Below, piece by piece: positions 46,169 to 54,326 of a stretch of 64,000 nt of DNA. The position numbers and the translations under genes were made by a program. The notes below the pieces were generated by a model that was not told the DNA's origin, did no database searches, and saw only the letters and a program-made list of their open reading frames with translations. The DNA lies in the NCBI RefSeq assembly GCF_019429525.1, contig NZ_JAHXZL010000009.1, positions 1 to 64,000 of the forward strand. The letters are read 5' to 3'. The DNA is from Sphingomonas folli (GTDB taxonomy: Bacteria; Pseudomonadota; Alphaproteobacteria; Sphingomonadales; Sphingomonadaceae). Each line of letters opens with the position of its first letter. Position 1 is the stretch's first letter.

Positions 46169-47738
46169 AGGCCGGCAGCGGCACCGTCACCACCAGCTCC
46201 AGCCCGTCATGGTGCCAGCTGCGGGCCACCGCGCCGCCGAGCTGGCGCACCGCGCTCAGCTCGATCAGCTGGCTGCCGAAGCCGCCGCCCGGCGGGGGCG
46301 AGTCGAGGTGGGGGCCGTCGCGCTCGCGCCACTCGAGCCGCACCGTCCCGGCGCCGCGCGCCACCGCGAGGTCGACCCGACCGCGCTCGACCGATAGCGC
46401 GCCATATTTGCTCGCGTTGGTGGCGAGCTCGTGGAACAGCAGCGCCAGCGGCGTGGCGGCGCGGTCGTCGATCGCGACGTCGTCGCCCGTGACCGCGATC
46501 CGCTCGCCCACGGCGCGCTGATAGGGCGCGAACAGCTCGGCGAGCAGGCCGTGGAGGCTGTTCTGCGCCAGCTGCGGGCGCGACTCCGCGCTGTGCGGGC
46601 GAACGAAATCGTGCGCGCGACCCAGCGCGATGATGCGCTGACGCAGGTCGTTGGCCACCGTGGCCAGCTCGGGATGCGCCCGCGCGGCGAAGTGGATCAG
46701 CCCCGAGATCACCGAGAAGATGTTCTTGATGCGATGGCTCAGCTCCTGGCTGACCACCTCGCGTTCCTCGAGGGCGAGCTTCTGCTCGTGGATGTCGGTG
46801 CAGGTGCCGAACCAGCGCGTGATCGCGCCGTGACGGTCGCGGATCGGCAGCGCGCGGCCGAGCACCCAGCGGTAGGTCCCGTCGGCGTGGCGCAGCCGAT
46901 ACTCGATCTGATAGGCTTCGCCGCTCTCGAGCGAGTGGTGCCACACCGCCCAGGCGCGCGCCTGATCGTCGGGGTGGAACACGCCGTTCCACGCCTCGCC
47001 GTCGGTCGATCCCTCGGGCATGCCGGTGAACTCGTACCAGCGCGCGTTGTAATAATCGTGGTAGCCGTCGGGCAGCGTCGACCACACCATCTGGGGCATC
47101 GTGTCCGCCAGCGTGCGGAAGCGGGTCTCGCTCTCCGCGGCGGCACGGCGCGCCTCGCCCGCCGCCTCGCGCCACGCGGCGTCGTCGCGCGAGCCGCGCA
47201 GCCGCGCCATCACGTTGCTGGCGAGCACGCGCAGCCCGTCGCGCTGGAGCGTCGTGAGCCCCTCGGGGCGCGGGGCCATGTCGAGCACGCACAAGGCACC
47301 GAGCGGTACGCCGTCGTCCGCCACCAGCGGCGCGCCGGCGTAGAAGCGGACCCCGGGGTCACGCAGCAGCGCGTTGCCGATGAAGCGCTCGTCCGCCGCC
47401 ACGTCGGGGAAGACGGTGACGTCCTCCTCCCACATCGCGTGCGAGCAGAACGAATCGGTCCGCCTGGTGCCCTCCATCGCGGTGCCGGTGGCGGCGAGGA
47501 ACGCCTGGTCGGTCTCCTCGACCAGCGTGATCAGCGCGACGGGAGCGGCGCAGAGCTGCGCGGCGAAGTCGGTGATCTGGCGCAGCGCGGCGGAGCGGCG
47601 CAGCGAGGCGAGATTGAGCGAGTCGATCGTGGCGCGCCGCCGCGCCTCGTCGATCTGCCACCCGCGCGCGCCGACCGCCGCGGCCGGTGCGGGGTGGACG
47701 ACGCCGGTCTGACCCGCGTCGGCGCTGCGCTCGCCCAT
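46146..47738 (-). CDS. HWE-family sensor histidine kinase with GAF and PAS domains
   Basis: A 530-residue cytoplasmic kinase. A GAF domain spans about residues 50-185 (GAPLVADDGVPLGALCVLD) and a PAS domain with PAC about 205-318 (YYNARWYEFTGM, YRWVLGRALPIRDRHG). The HWE-type H-box is QELSHRIKNIF, with the phosphoacceptor His335. The ATPase domain has FHELATNASKYGA and the HWE-defining Trp-Arg-Glu in LEWRERDG. No membrane helices are seen. Ligands of GAF and PAS are unknown. A LOV cysteine was not seen in PAS. The 3' end overlaps the response-regulator gene tail to tail. Confidence 0.92.
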   Translation of the reverse strand: MGERSADAGQTGVVHPAPAAAVGARGWQIDEARRRATIDSLNLASLRRSAALRQITDFAAQLCAAPVALITLVEETDQAFLAATGTAMEGTRRTDSFCSHAMWEEDVTVFPDVAADERFIGNALLRDPGVRFYAGAPLVADDGVPLGALCVLDMAPRPEGLTTLQRDGLRVLASNVMARLRGSRDDAAWREAAGEARRAAAESETRFRTLADTMPQMVWSTLPDGYHDYYNARWYEFTGMPEGSTDGEAWNGVFHPDDQARAWAVWHHSLESGEAYQIEYRLRHADGTYRWVLGRALPIRDRHGAITRWFGTCTDIHEQKLALEEREVVSQELSHRIKNIFSVISGLIHFAARAHPELATVANDLRQRIIALGRAHDFVRPHSAESRPQLAQNSLHGLLAELFAPYQRAVGERIAVTGDDVAIDDRAATPLALLFHELATNASKYGALSVERGRVDLAVARGAGTVRLEWRERDGPHLDSPPPGGGFGSQLIELSAVRQLGGAVARSWHHDGLELVVTVPLPAFSRAAAT

Positions 47739-47749
47739 GGGCCCGGCGC

Positions 47750-48313
47750 CTAGAACGGCACGTCGTCGTCGAGGTCGTCCGCGAAGCCGCCGCCGAAGCC
47801 GCCGCCGCGGCTGCCACCGCCGCCGCCGCCCGGACTGCCGCCGGCGCCGCCCGCGCCGGCGCCGCGCGAGCCGCCACCGCGCGCGCCGCCGCCGCCGCCG
47901 CCGCCGAAGTCGTCACCGCCGCCGAAGTCGTCGCGGCCGCCGCCGCCACCACCGCCGCCCTGCGGGCCGTCGAGCATCGTCAGCACCGAGTTGAAGCCCT
48001 GGAGCACCACCTCGGTAGAATATTTGTCGTTGCCCTGCTGATCCTGCCACTTACGCGTCTGCAACTGGCCCTCGATATAGACCTTGCTGCCCTTGCGCAG
48101 GAACCGCTCGGCGACGTTGGCGAGCCCCTCGTTGAAGATCGCCACCGAGTGCCACTCGGTCTTCTCCTTGCGCTCGCCGGTGTTGCGATCCTTCCACGAT
48201 TCGGACGTGGCGATGCGGAGGTTCACCACCTTGCCGCCGTTCTGGAACGAGCGCGATTCGGGGTCGCGCCCGAGATTGCCGACGAGAATGACCTTGTTGA
48301 CGCTGCCTGCCAT
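47750..48313 (-). CDS. ssb: single-stranded DNA-binding protein
   Basis: A 187-residue SSB with the OB fold (residues about 1-112, [54 protein letters not shown]). The linker is very long and made of Gly, with scattered Asp and Arg (about residues 120-175). The acidic tip DDDVPF is where partner proteins dock. The ATG at 48313 (MAGSVNKV) fits the family. It is upstream of the HWE kinase on the same strand with 11 bases between. Confidence 0.95.
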   Translation of the reverse strand: MAGSVNKVILVGNLGRDPESRSFQNGGKVVNLRIATSESWKDRNTGERKEKTEWHSVAIFNEGLANVAERFLRKGSKVYIEGQLQTRKWQDQQGNDKYSTEVVLQGFNSVLTMLDGPQGGGGGGGGRDDFGGGDDFGGGGGGGARGGGSRGAGAGGAGGSPGGGGGGSRGGGFGGGFADDLDDDVPF

Positions 48314-48423
48314 CGAATCCTCTGCCCGCCGGGGGTGCCGGCGCATGCTCATGATTGCCGGCCGACGCCGGCGTCCCGCGGCGTCCCCGCGCGCGGCGGG
48401 TCAACGACCGATGGGCTAGATAG

Positions 48424-50295
48424 TCACAGCCCCGCCGCCACCGCCAGCCAATAAGTGATCCCCGCCATCACATAGGCGGCGGCGAAGAGATAGCCGATCA
48501 TGAACAGCGGCCAGCGCCAGCCGTTGGTCTCGCGCCGCGTCACCGCGATCGTCGAGATGCACTGCGGCGCGAACACGAACCACATCAGGAAGGCCAATGC
48601 GGTGGGCAGCGACCAGCGCCCGCGCAGCTGGTCGACCAGCCCCTTCTCGCCGGAGGCATCCTCGACGTCGTCGATCGCATAAGCGGTGCCGATCGCCGCG
48701 ACCGCGATCTCGCGCGCCGCCATCGTCGGGATCAGCGCCAGCGCGATGTCGTGATTGAAGCCGATCGGGCGGACGATCACTTCCAGCCCGCTCGCGATGC
48801 GCCCGGCGATCGAATAGTCGACCTGCTTCTGCCCGGCCGGCGCCTGGGGGTAGCTGAGCAGCGCCCACAGCACCACCGTGGTGAGCGCGATCGTGGTGCC
48901 GGCGCGCTTGAGGAAGATCTCGGTGCGGCTCCACAGCCCCAGCCCGACGTCGCGCAGCCGCGGCATCTGGTATTTGGGCATCTCCATCATGAAGCCCGAC
49001 GACTCGCCCTTGGTCACCGTCCGCCGCAGCAGCAGCGCGGCGACGAACGCGCCGACGATCCCGAGCAGGTAGAGCGCGAACAGCACCAGCCCCTGCAGCC
49101 CGACGAAGGGCAGGACCTGACGCGCGGGGATGAAGGCGCCGATGATGATCGTGTAGACCGGCAGCCGCGCCGAACAGGTCATCAGCGGCGCGATCAGGAT
49201 GGTGGTGAGCCGGTCCTTCTCGTCCTCGATCGTGCGGGTGGCCATGATCCCGGGCACCGCGCAGGCGAAGCTGGAGAGCAGGGGGATGAAGGCGCGCCCG
49301 GAGAGGCCCACCTGCGCCATCACCCGGTCCATCAGGAAGGCGGCGCGGACCATGTAGCCGCTCGCCTCGAGCACCAGGATGAAGAGGAACAGGATCAGGA
49401 TCTGCGGCAGGAACACCACCACCGCCCCCACCCCCGCGATCACGCCGTCGGTCAGCAGCGAGCGCAGGAAGCCGTCGGGCAGCGCGCCCTTGAGCCACGC
49501 CTCCAGCGCGGCGAACGCCCCCTCGATCCAGCCGATCGGCGCCTCCGACCAGCTGAACACCGCCTGGAACATCACGAACAGCAAAGCGACCAGCAGCACC
49601 GGGCCGAAGAACGGATGGAGCGCGACCGAGTCGAGCATGTGATTCCAGCGTCGCACCGGCGTCTCGCTCACCGTCGCCGCGGTGGCGATCACGCGCGCGC
49701 GCCGCTGGAGCGTGACGATGTCGTCATCGACGCTGCCGTCCGAGGCGCGCAGCCGGCGCAGCCCCGCCGCCGCGGGCGAGCCGCCGACCAGCGCGGTGAG
49801 CTGGCCGCGCAGCGCGTCGATGCCGCGGCGGCGCACCGCCACGGTCGGCACCACGGGCACGCCGAGCTCGCGCTCGAGCACCGCGGGATCGAGCACCAGC
49901 CCGTCGCGCTCGGCGAGGTCGACCATGTTGAGCGCGACCACCACCGGCAGCCCCAGCGCGATCAGCTGCATCGCGAAGCGCAGGTGATTGTCGAGGTTGG
50001 AGGCGTCGACCACCACCAGCAGCGCGTCGGGCAGCCGCTCGCCCGCCTGCGCACCGGTGACGACGTCGCGGGTCACGCGCTCGTCGGGCGAGGCCGGGTC
50101 GAGGCTGTAGGCGCCGGGCAGGTCGACCAGCTCCACCGGCCGGCCGTCGTCGAGCGCGAGCCGGCCCGAGTGGCGCTCGACGGTGACGCCGGGATAGTTG
50201 CCGACCTTCTGCCGCGCGCCGGTCAGCGCGTTGAACAGCGCGCTCTTGCCGGCATTGGGGTTGCCGACCATCGCGACCAGCGGCGGGAGTTCCAT
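48424..50295 (-). CDS. feoB: ferrous iron transport protein B
   Basis: A 623-residue inner-membrane Fe2+ transporter. The N-terminal G-domain has GNPNAGKSALFNALTG, DLPGAYSLDP and VVALNMVDL. The C-terminal membrane part has two Gate repeats (LLSSFACAVPGIMATRTIEDEKDR, the FAPQCISTIAVTRRET Cys motif) and about ten helices. feoA lies 13 bases upstream, so the operon is feoAB. No FeoC was found. A Fur-like box overlaps the promoter. Confidence 0.95.
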   Translation of the reverse strand: MELPPLVAMVGNPNAGKSALFNALTGARQKVGNYPGVTVERHSGRLALDDGRPVELVDLPGAYSLDPASPDERVTRDVVTGAQAGERLPDALLVVVDASNLDNHLRFAMQLIALGLPVVVALNMVDLAERDGLVLDPAVLERELGVPVVPTVAVRRRGIDALRGQLTALVGGSPAAAGLRRLRASDGSVDDDIVTLQRRARVIATAATVSETPVRRWNHMLDSVALHPFFGPVLLVALLFVMFQAVFSWSEAPIGWIEGAFAALEAWLKGALPDGFLRSLLTDGVIAGVGAVVVFLPQILILFLFILVLEASGYMVRAAFLMDRVMAQVGLSGRAFIPLLSSFACAVPGIMATRTIEDEKDRLTTILIAPLMTCSARLPVYTIIIGAFIPARQVLPFVGLQGLVLFALYLLGIVGAFVAALLLRRTVTKGESSGFMMEMPKYQMPRLRDVGLGLWSRTEIFLKRAGTTIALTTVVLWALLSYPQAPAGQKQVDYSIAGRIASGLEVIVRPIGFNHDIALALIPTMAAREIAVAAIGTAYAIDDVEDASGEKGLVDQLRGRWSLPTALAFLMWFVFAPQCISTIAVTRRETNGWRWPLFMIGYLFAAAYVMAGITYWLAVAAGL

Positions 50296-50308
50296 CAGGA
50301 GCGGCGGG

Positions 50309-50608
50309 TCATTCCGCCGGCATCGGATCGGGCGAGACGCTGATCGCGCGCGCCACGGCGCGGCGCAGCGCCACCGTCATCCGGCCGATGCGGCAGGCGA
50401 TCGGCCCCCCGCCGAGCCGCGCGCGGTGCAGCACCTCCACCGCGACGCCCTCGTCGAAGCCGAGCTCGCGCAGGCGGCGCGCCTCGGGCGAGGCGAGTCG
50501 CGCCCACTCGATCGCGCCCACCGTCGCCGCGCGGCGGCGCGGCAGCGTCTCGAGCGTCAGCGAATCAGCCTCGTGGCGGGCGCGGGAAGGAGAGCGGGGC
50601 GAGGTCAC
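50309..50608 (-). CDS. feoA: ferrous iron transport protein A
   Basis: A 99-residue SH3-like accessory protein that supports FeoB. The core is VGAIEWARLASPEARRLREL and GFDEGVAVEVLHRARLGGG. It continues with PIACRIGRMTVALRRAVARAI. GTG at 50608 is preferred as start. The longer frame from 50650 would begin inside the promoter and Fur-like box. The N-terminal 30 residues are basic and not conserved in character. It precedes feoB. Confidence 0.88.
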   Translation of the reverse strand: MTSPRSPSRARHEADSLTLETLPRRRAATVGAIEWARLASPEARRLRELGFDEGVAVEVLHRARLGGGPIACRIGRMTVALRRAVARAISVSPDPMPAE

Positions 50609-50643
50609 CGCATCGGTATAGGGCGCATGCAACTGATTATCAA
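50608..50643 (-). promoter_or_regulatory. feoAB promoter with Fur-like box; possibly leaderless
   Basis: On the minus strand TTGATA (50643-50638), exactly 17 bases, and TATACC (50620-50615) form the promoter. The next purine at the right distance is 50608, the G of the proposed GTG start, so the message may be leaderless. TGATAATCAGTTGCA (50642-50628) fits a Fur 7-1-7 box with one perfect half (TGATAAT). It overlaps the -35 region, so iron-loaded Fur would block transcription. Confidence 0.65.
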
Positions 50644-50672
50644 TAAGCACCGTCGCCTATCGCCGCGCCGGG

Positions 50673-51350
50673 TCAGACCACCGGGTAGCGCAGCCGGCCG
50701 ACGAAGCGGCTCAGACTCGGGCGGTGCCGGGCGCGCTGCTGGAACGCGGCCTTGCCCTTCTCGAAGCGCATGATGCCGTCGATCCGTCGCGCCAGGAAGG
50801 CGCTGGTGTCGCCATGTGCCTCGCTCTCGTCGTCGAGGAAGACCGTGGTGGTGGCGGCATAGACCGCCAGCAGCATCGCGCGCTTGGTATAATGGTTGTA
50901 GTCGGTCGCCCGGTCGCCCGCGAGCCGCCACATCCGGTCGACGCTGCGCCAGCCGAGTCGCGCCGCGCGCGCGACGTTCTGCGGCAGCGCCAGCACCGCG
51001 CGCGCGCGCCGCAGCGCCTCGCGCTCGGGGGCGAGCACCGCCAGCCGCGCCTCGACCAGCGCGGTCACCCGCTCGCGCACCTTCATCGCGCCGAGCCGCT
51101 CGGGCGGCAGCGCGCGCGCCATCGCGGCGTCGACCTGGTCGAACCAGGCGTCGATCATCGCCACCGGCCCGTCGGCGAAGGCGAGCCGCGCGACGTCGGC
51201 GTCGACGTCGTGGCTCTCGGCGGCCAGGTCGCGCGCGGCGTCGCCCCAACCGTCGAAGGCGGCGTTGGCGGCGATCGCGGGGGCGAGCAGCGCGCGCACC
51301 TCGTCGAGCGTCAGGTCCTGCGGCGCGGTCGCCGCGGCGTCGTCACTCAT
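50673..51350 (-). CDS. COQ9-family protein
   Basis: A 225-residue COQ9/RpsU-divergent family protein. In mitochondria COQ9 binds lipids and supports the hydroxylase COQ7 in ubiquinone synthesis. Here LTLDEVRALLAPAIAANAAFDGW, ADGPVAMIDAWFDQVD and SVDRMWRLAGDRATDYNHYTKRAML are the family blocks, with ending FLARRIDGIMRFEKGK. The start ATG overlaps the stop of the upstream EamA gene (TGATG), so the two form an operon. Confidence 0.88.
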   Translation of the reverse strand: MSDDAAATAPQDLTLDEVRALLAPAIAANAAFDGWGDAARDLAAESHDVDADVARLAFADGPVAMIDAWFDQVDAAMARALPPERLGAMKVRERVTALVEARLAVLAPEREALRRARAVLALPQNVARAARLGWRSVDRMWRLAGDRATDYNHYTKRAMLLAVYAATTTVFLDDESEAHGDTSAFLARRIDGIMRFEKGKAAFQQRARHRPSLSRFVGRLRYPVV

Positions 51351-52324
51351 CACGCTTCCTCCGTCACCGGGTTGCCCGCCGGCAGCGTCTCCGCCGGTTC
51401 GCGACCCTCGCGCTCGCGCCGCACCAGCACCAGCGCCGCCGCGATCATCGCCACGCCGACCAGGTCGGGCCCGGCCAGCGTCTCGCCGAACCAGGCCCAG
51501 CCCACCGCCGCGGCGACCATCGGCTGGATCAGCAGCGCCAGCCCGATCACCAGCGGCGCGGCGCGTCCCAGCGCGTAGATCATGCAGCCCTGGCCGATCA
51601 CCTGGCTCACCAGTGCGACGCCCAGCAGCGGGGTCCAGTTCCCCGGCACGATCCGCTCGCCCAGCACGAGCGCGAACACCAGCAGCGGCAGCAGCGACGC
51701 CGCCGAGGACAGCGCCAGCGCGGGCAGCGGCGCCATCGCGCGGCGCACGTCCGACATCAGGATGAAGTAGAGCGCGTAGAGCACCCCGGCGCAGACGCAC
51801 AGCAGGTCGCCGCCGAGCTGGCGCGGGTCGAGCTGGTACGAGCGCCCCATCAGCAGCGCCGCGCCCGCGGCGGCGAGCAGCAGCGCCAGGCCCTGCCACC
51901 GCGTCGGCCACGCCCGCGCCACCAGGAAGCCCCACAGCGGGAACAGGAAGGTCGCCGAATTGCCGAGCAGCGTGGCATTGGCCATCGTGGTCTGCAGGAT
52001 CCCGGCATGCCAGGTGCCGAGGTCGGCGGCGAAGGCGAGCCCGGCGAGCGCGAGCAGCCACCAGCGCCGCGCCGGTGCGCGACCGGGCGCGGCGGCCCCC
52101 CGCGCGCGCCGCGAGGCGATGAGCGCGGCGCCGCCGAGCAGCGGCAGCGCGAGCGCCATGCGCCAGAAGGCGGCGGCGACGGGGCCGACGTCGGCGAGCC
52201 GGACGAAGAGCGGCCCGAAGGCCAGCGCGCTGTTGGCGACCACGAGCGCGACGAACGCCGCCGCGCCCGTCTCCGGGTGCGCGCGCGCCGCGGCGAGCGA
52301 GGTGGCGCTGGTCGGCTGGTCCAT
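51350..52324 (-). CDS. EamA/DMT-family transporter
   Basis: A 324-residue transporter with ten helices in two EamA repeats (for example FVALVVANSALAFGPLFVRL, the GNSATFLFPLWGFLVARAW segment, GCMIYALGRAAPLVIGLALLI). The tail is charged (RREREGREPAET). Coupled by overlap to the COQ9 gene. The substrate is unknown, and a connection to quinone metabolism is only positional. Confidence 0.88.
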   Translation of the reverse strand: MDQPTSATSLAAARAHPETGAAAFVALVVANSALAFGPLFVRLADVGPVAAAFWRMALALPLLGGAALIASRRARGAAAPGRAPARRWWLLALAGLAFAADLGTWHAGILQTTMANATLLGNSATFLFPLWGFLVARAWPTRWQGLALLLAAAGAALLMGRSYQLDPRQLGGDLLCVCAGVLYALYFILMSDVRRAMAPLPALALSSAASLLPLLVFALVLGERIVPGNWTPLLGVALVSQVIGQGCMIYALGRAAPLVIGLALLIQPMVAAAVGWAWFGETLAGPDLVGVAMIAAALVLVRREREGREPAETLPAGNPVTEEA

Positions 52325-52411
52325 GGCGCGTCCCTTAGGCCGCGTCGCGGCCGCGGGGAAGCGCGGCGGTATCCCGCGCCGCCCGGATGAGCCAGGCGGC
52401 GCGGGCGCGAC

Positions 52412-53086
52412 TCACTTGGCGGGCATGACCGCGGCGACGGGCACCGCGGCGGCGACCGGCGCGGCCGCCGCGGCGGCGACGATCGGCGTGGCGGCAGCCG
52501 GCGTGACCGCGAGCGGCGCGGGCCCCGCCGCGGCGAAGGCGAGCGGCACGTCCTCGTCGACGAAGCCCTTCACCGGCGTGCCGATCGCGAGATGCGCGCT
52601 GGTGCCGGTCATGAAGAAGCCCGCGGGCAGGAACACCAGCGCCGACACCGCGGTGGCGCCGATGCCCCCGGCGGTGCCCTTGTCGTCGAAGCCGCCCGAC
52701 AGCCGCACCTGGCGGCCGTTGACGGTGAGATAGAGCAGCCGCGCCGCGAAATGGCCCGACTTGCCCCACATGCCCTTGTTGCGCACCTCGGTGAGCTCGC
52801 CCATCGCGGGCGTGCCCGCCGGGACGACGGTGGTGCCCTGCACCAGCAGCGGCTCGGCGGTCTCGAGATGGACGCGCTGGCCGATCTTGAGCTTCTTCCC
52901 CTTGGTGGTGAGCTCCTCGGTGAGCTTGAGCGGCACCTCGGTGCCGGTGCGCAGCACCGCCTGCCCGGTCACCGGCGCGGCGATCGGCGCGACGGCTTCC
53001 GGCTGCACTGGCGCGGCGACGGTCTGCGCGCCGGCGGCGCCGCCCACGAGCAACAGCGCCGCGGCCGCGGCGTACATATAGATCAT
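52412..53086 (-). CDS. exported Ala/Pro-rich protein of unknown function
   Basis: A 224-residue secreted protein. A signal peptide (MIYMYAAAAALLLVGGAAGA) is followed by a compact middle domain (VLRTGTEVPLKLTEELTTKG, QRVHLETAEPLLVQGTTVVPAGTPAMGEL, KSGHFAARLLYLTVNGRQVRLSG as separate stretches). A hydrophobic helix (ALVFLPAGFFMTG) and an Ala/Val/Pro-rich C-terminal 40 residues complete it. The middle part resembles beta-sandwich outer-surface proteins of sphingomonads, but its family is not certain. An alternative start lies three codons in. Confidence 0.7.
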   Translation of the reverse strand: MIYMYAAAAALLLVGGAAGAQTVAAPVQPEAVAPIAAPVTGQAVLRTGTEVPLKLTEELTTKGKKLKIGQRVHLETAEPLLVQGTTVVPAGTPAMGELTEVRNKGMWGKSGHFAARLLYLTVNGRQVRLSGGFDDKGTAGGIGATAVSALVFLPAGFFMTGTSAHLAIGTPVKGFVDEDVPLAFAAAGPAPLAVTPAAATPIVAAAAAAPVAAAVPVAAVMPAK

Positions 53087-53299
53087 GATGTGAACCCCCC
53101 GTTTCGGCCCGCCCCCGCGGGCCGCGGCGGAATCTCGTCGAGCGCCCTGCCGCCGTCAAACGAGATCGTAACGGAAGTGGATCGGATCTGGGACATTCCT
53201 CCCACCGACTTGACGCGGACGCGGTACCGGCGGCACGGCGTGGAGCTCGTCCGAAGGTCGCGCGAGAGTCCGATTGACCGTCAGCCACGAACGCCCGCG

Positions 53300-54310
53300 A
53301 TGAGGCGCTTCTACGCGCCGCGACAGGCGCTGCACGCGCCCGCGCTGGAGCTGCACAACGGCGCTTTCACCGCTTATGCCGAGGTGCCGCAGCGCGCCGC
53401 GATGATCCTCGCCGCCATCGGTGGGGCGGAGCCGCCGCCGGACCGCGGCCGCGCGCCGATCGCCGCGGTGCACGACGCGCGCTACCTCGACTTCCTCCGC
53501 GACGCGCCCGCGCTGTGGCGCGCCGCGGGCCGGCCCGGCGACGCCATCCCCTACGCCTTCCCGATCGTCGGCCGTCGCCCGCTGGCGCTGTCGCGCATCG
53601 ACGCGCTGCTCGGCGCGCACGCCTTCGACGCGACCACCCCGATCACCGACCATACCTGGGACGCCGCGTACTGGAGCGCGCAGACCGCGCTCGCCGCCAC
53701 GCACGCGGTGCTCGATGGCGCGCGGGTCGCCTTCGCGCTGTGCCGCCCGCCCGGCCATCACGCCGGCCGCGACTATTGCGGCGGCTATTGCCACGTCAAC
53801 GTCGCCGCGGTGGCCGCGCAGGCGGCGCGCGCCGCGGGCCGCGCGCGGGTCGCGGTGCTCGACATCGACTATCATCACGGCAACGGCACGCAGGACATCT
53901 TCTACGCGCGCGGCGACGTTTTCTACGCCTCGGTCCACGCCGACCCGGCGAGCGACTATCCCTTCTACTGGGGCCATGCCGACGAGCGCGGCACGGGCGA
54001 GGGAGAGGGCGCGACGCTCAACCTGCCGCTGCCGCGCGGCACCGCGCTGGCCGCGTTCCGCGCCGCGCAGGCGCGCGCGCTCGACGCGATCGCGGCGTTC
54101 GGCGCCGACTTCCTCGTGCTCAGCTTCGGGGCAGACACCTGGGAGCGCGACACGATCAGCCACTTCCGCCTCACCACCGCCGATTACGCGGTGCTGGCGG
54201 GCGATATCGCCGCCACCGGGCTGCCATGCGCGATCGTGATGGAAGGCGGCTATGCGGTGGACGCGCTGGGTGCCAATGTCGCCAGCCTGCTGAGCGGGTT
54301 CGCGACGTGA
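53300..54310 (+). CDS. histone deacetylase family protein, acetylpolyamine amidohydrolase-like
   Basis: A 336-residue zinc deacetylase. RPPGHHAGRDYCGGYCHVNV contains the catalytic His pair. VLDIDYHHGNGTQDIF gives zinc-binding Asp and His, and VLSFGADTWERD supplies the second Asp. GGY before the Asn-containing segment is the style of acetylpolyamine amidohydrolases rather than true HDACs. It likely deacetylates acetylated polyamines or small amides. A sugar transporter gene follows after 16 bases, and the two look cotranscribed. Confidence 0.88.
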   Translation: MRRFYAPRQALHAPALELHNGAFTAYAEVPQRAAMILAAIGGAEPPPDRGRAPIAAVHDARYLDFLRDAPALWRAAGRPGDAIPYAFPIVGRRPLALSRIDALLGAHAFDATTPITDHTWDAAYWSAQTALAATHAVLDGARVAFALCRPPGHHAGRDYCGGYCHVNVAAVAAQAARAAGRARVAVLDIDYHHGNGTQDIFYARGDVFYASVHADPASDYPFYWGHADERGTGEGEGATLNLPLPRGTALAAFRAAQARALDAIAAFGADFLVLSFGADTWERDTISHFRLTTADYAVLAGDIAATGLPCAIVMEGGYAVDALGANVASLLSGFAT

Positions 54311-54326
54311 TGGAAGGACAGGACGT

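Noticed and set aside
50609..50650. feoA start at 50650 giving a longer protein
   Set aside because: It would place the first 14 codons inside the promoter and Fur-like box.
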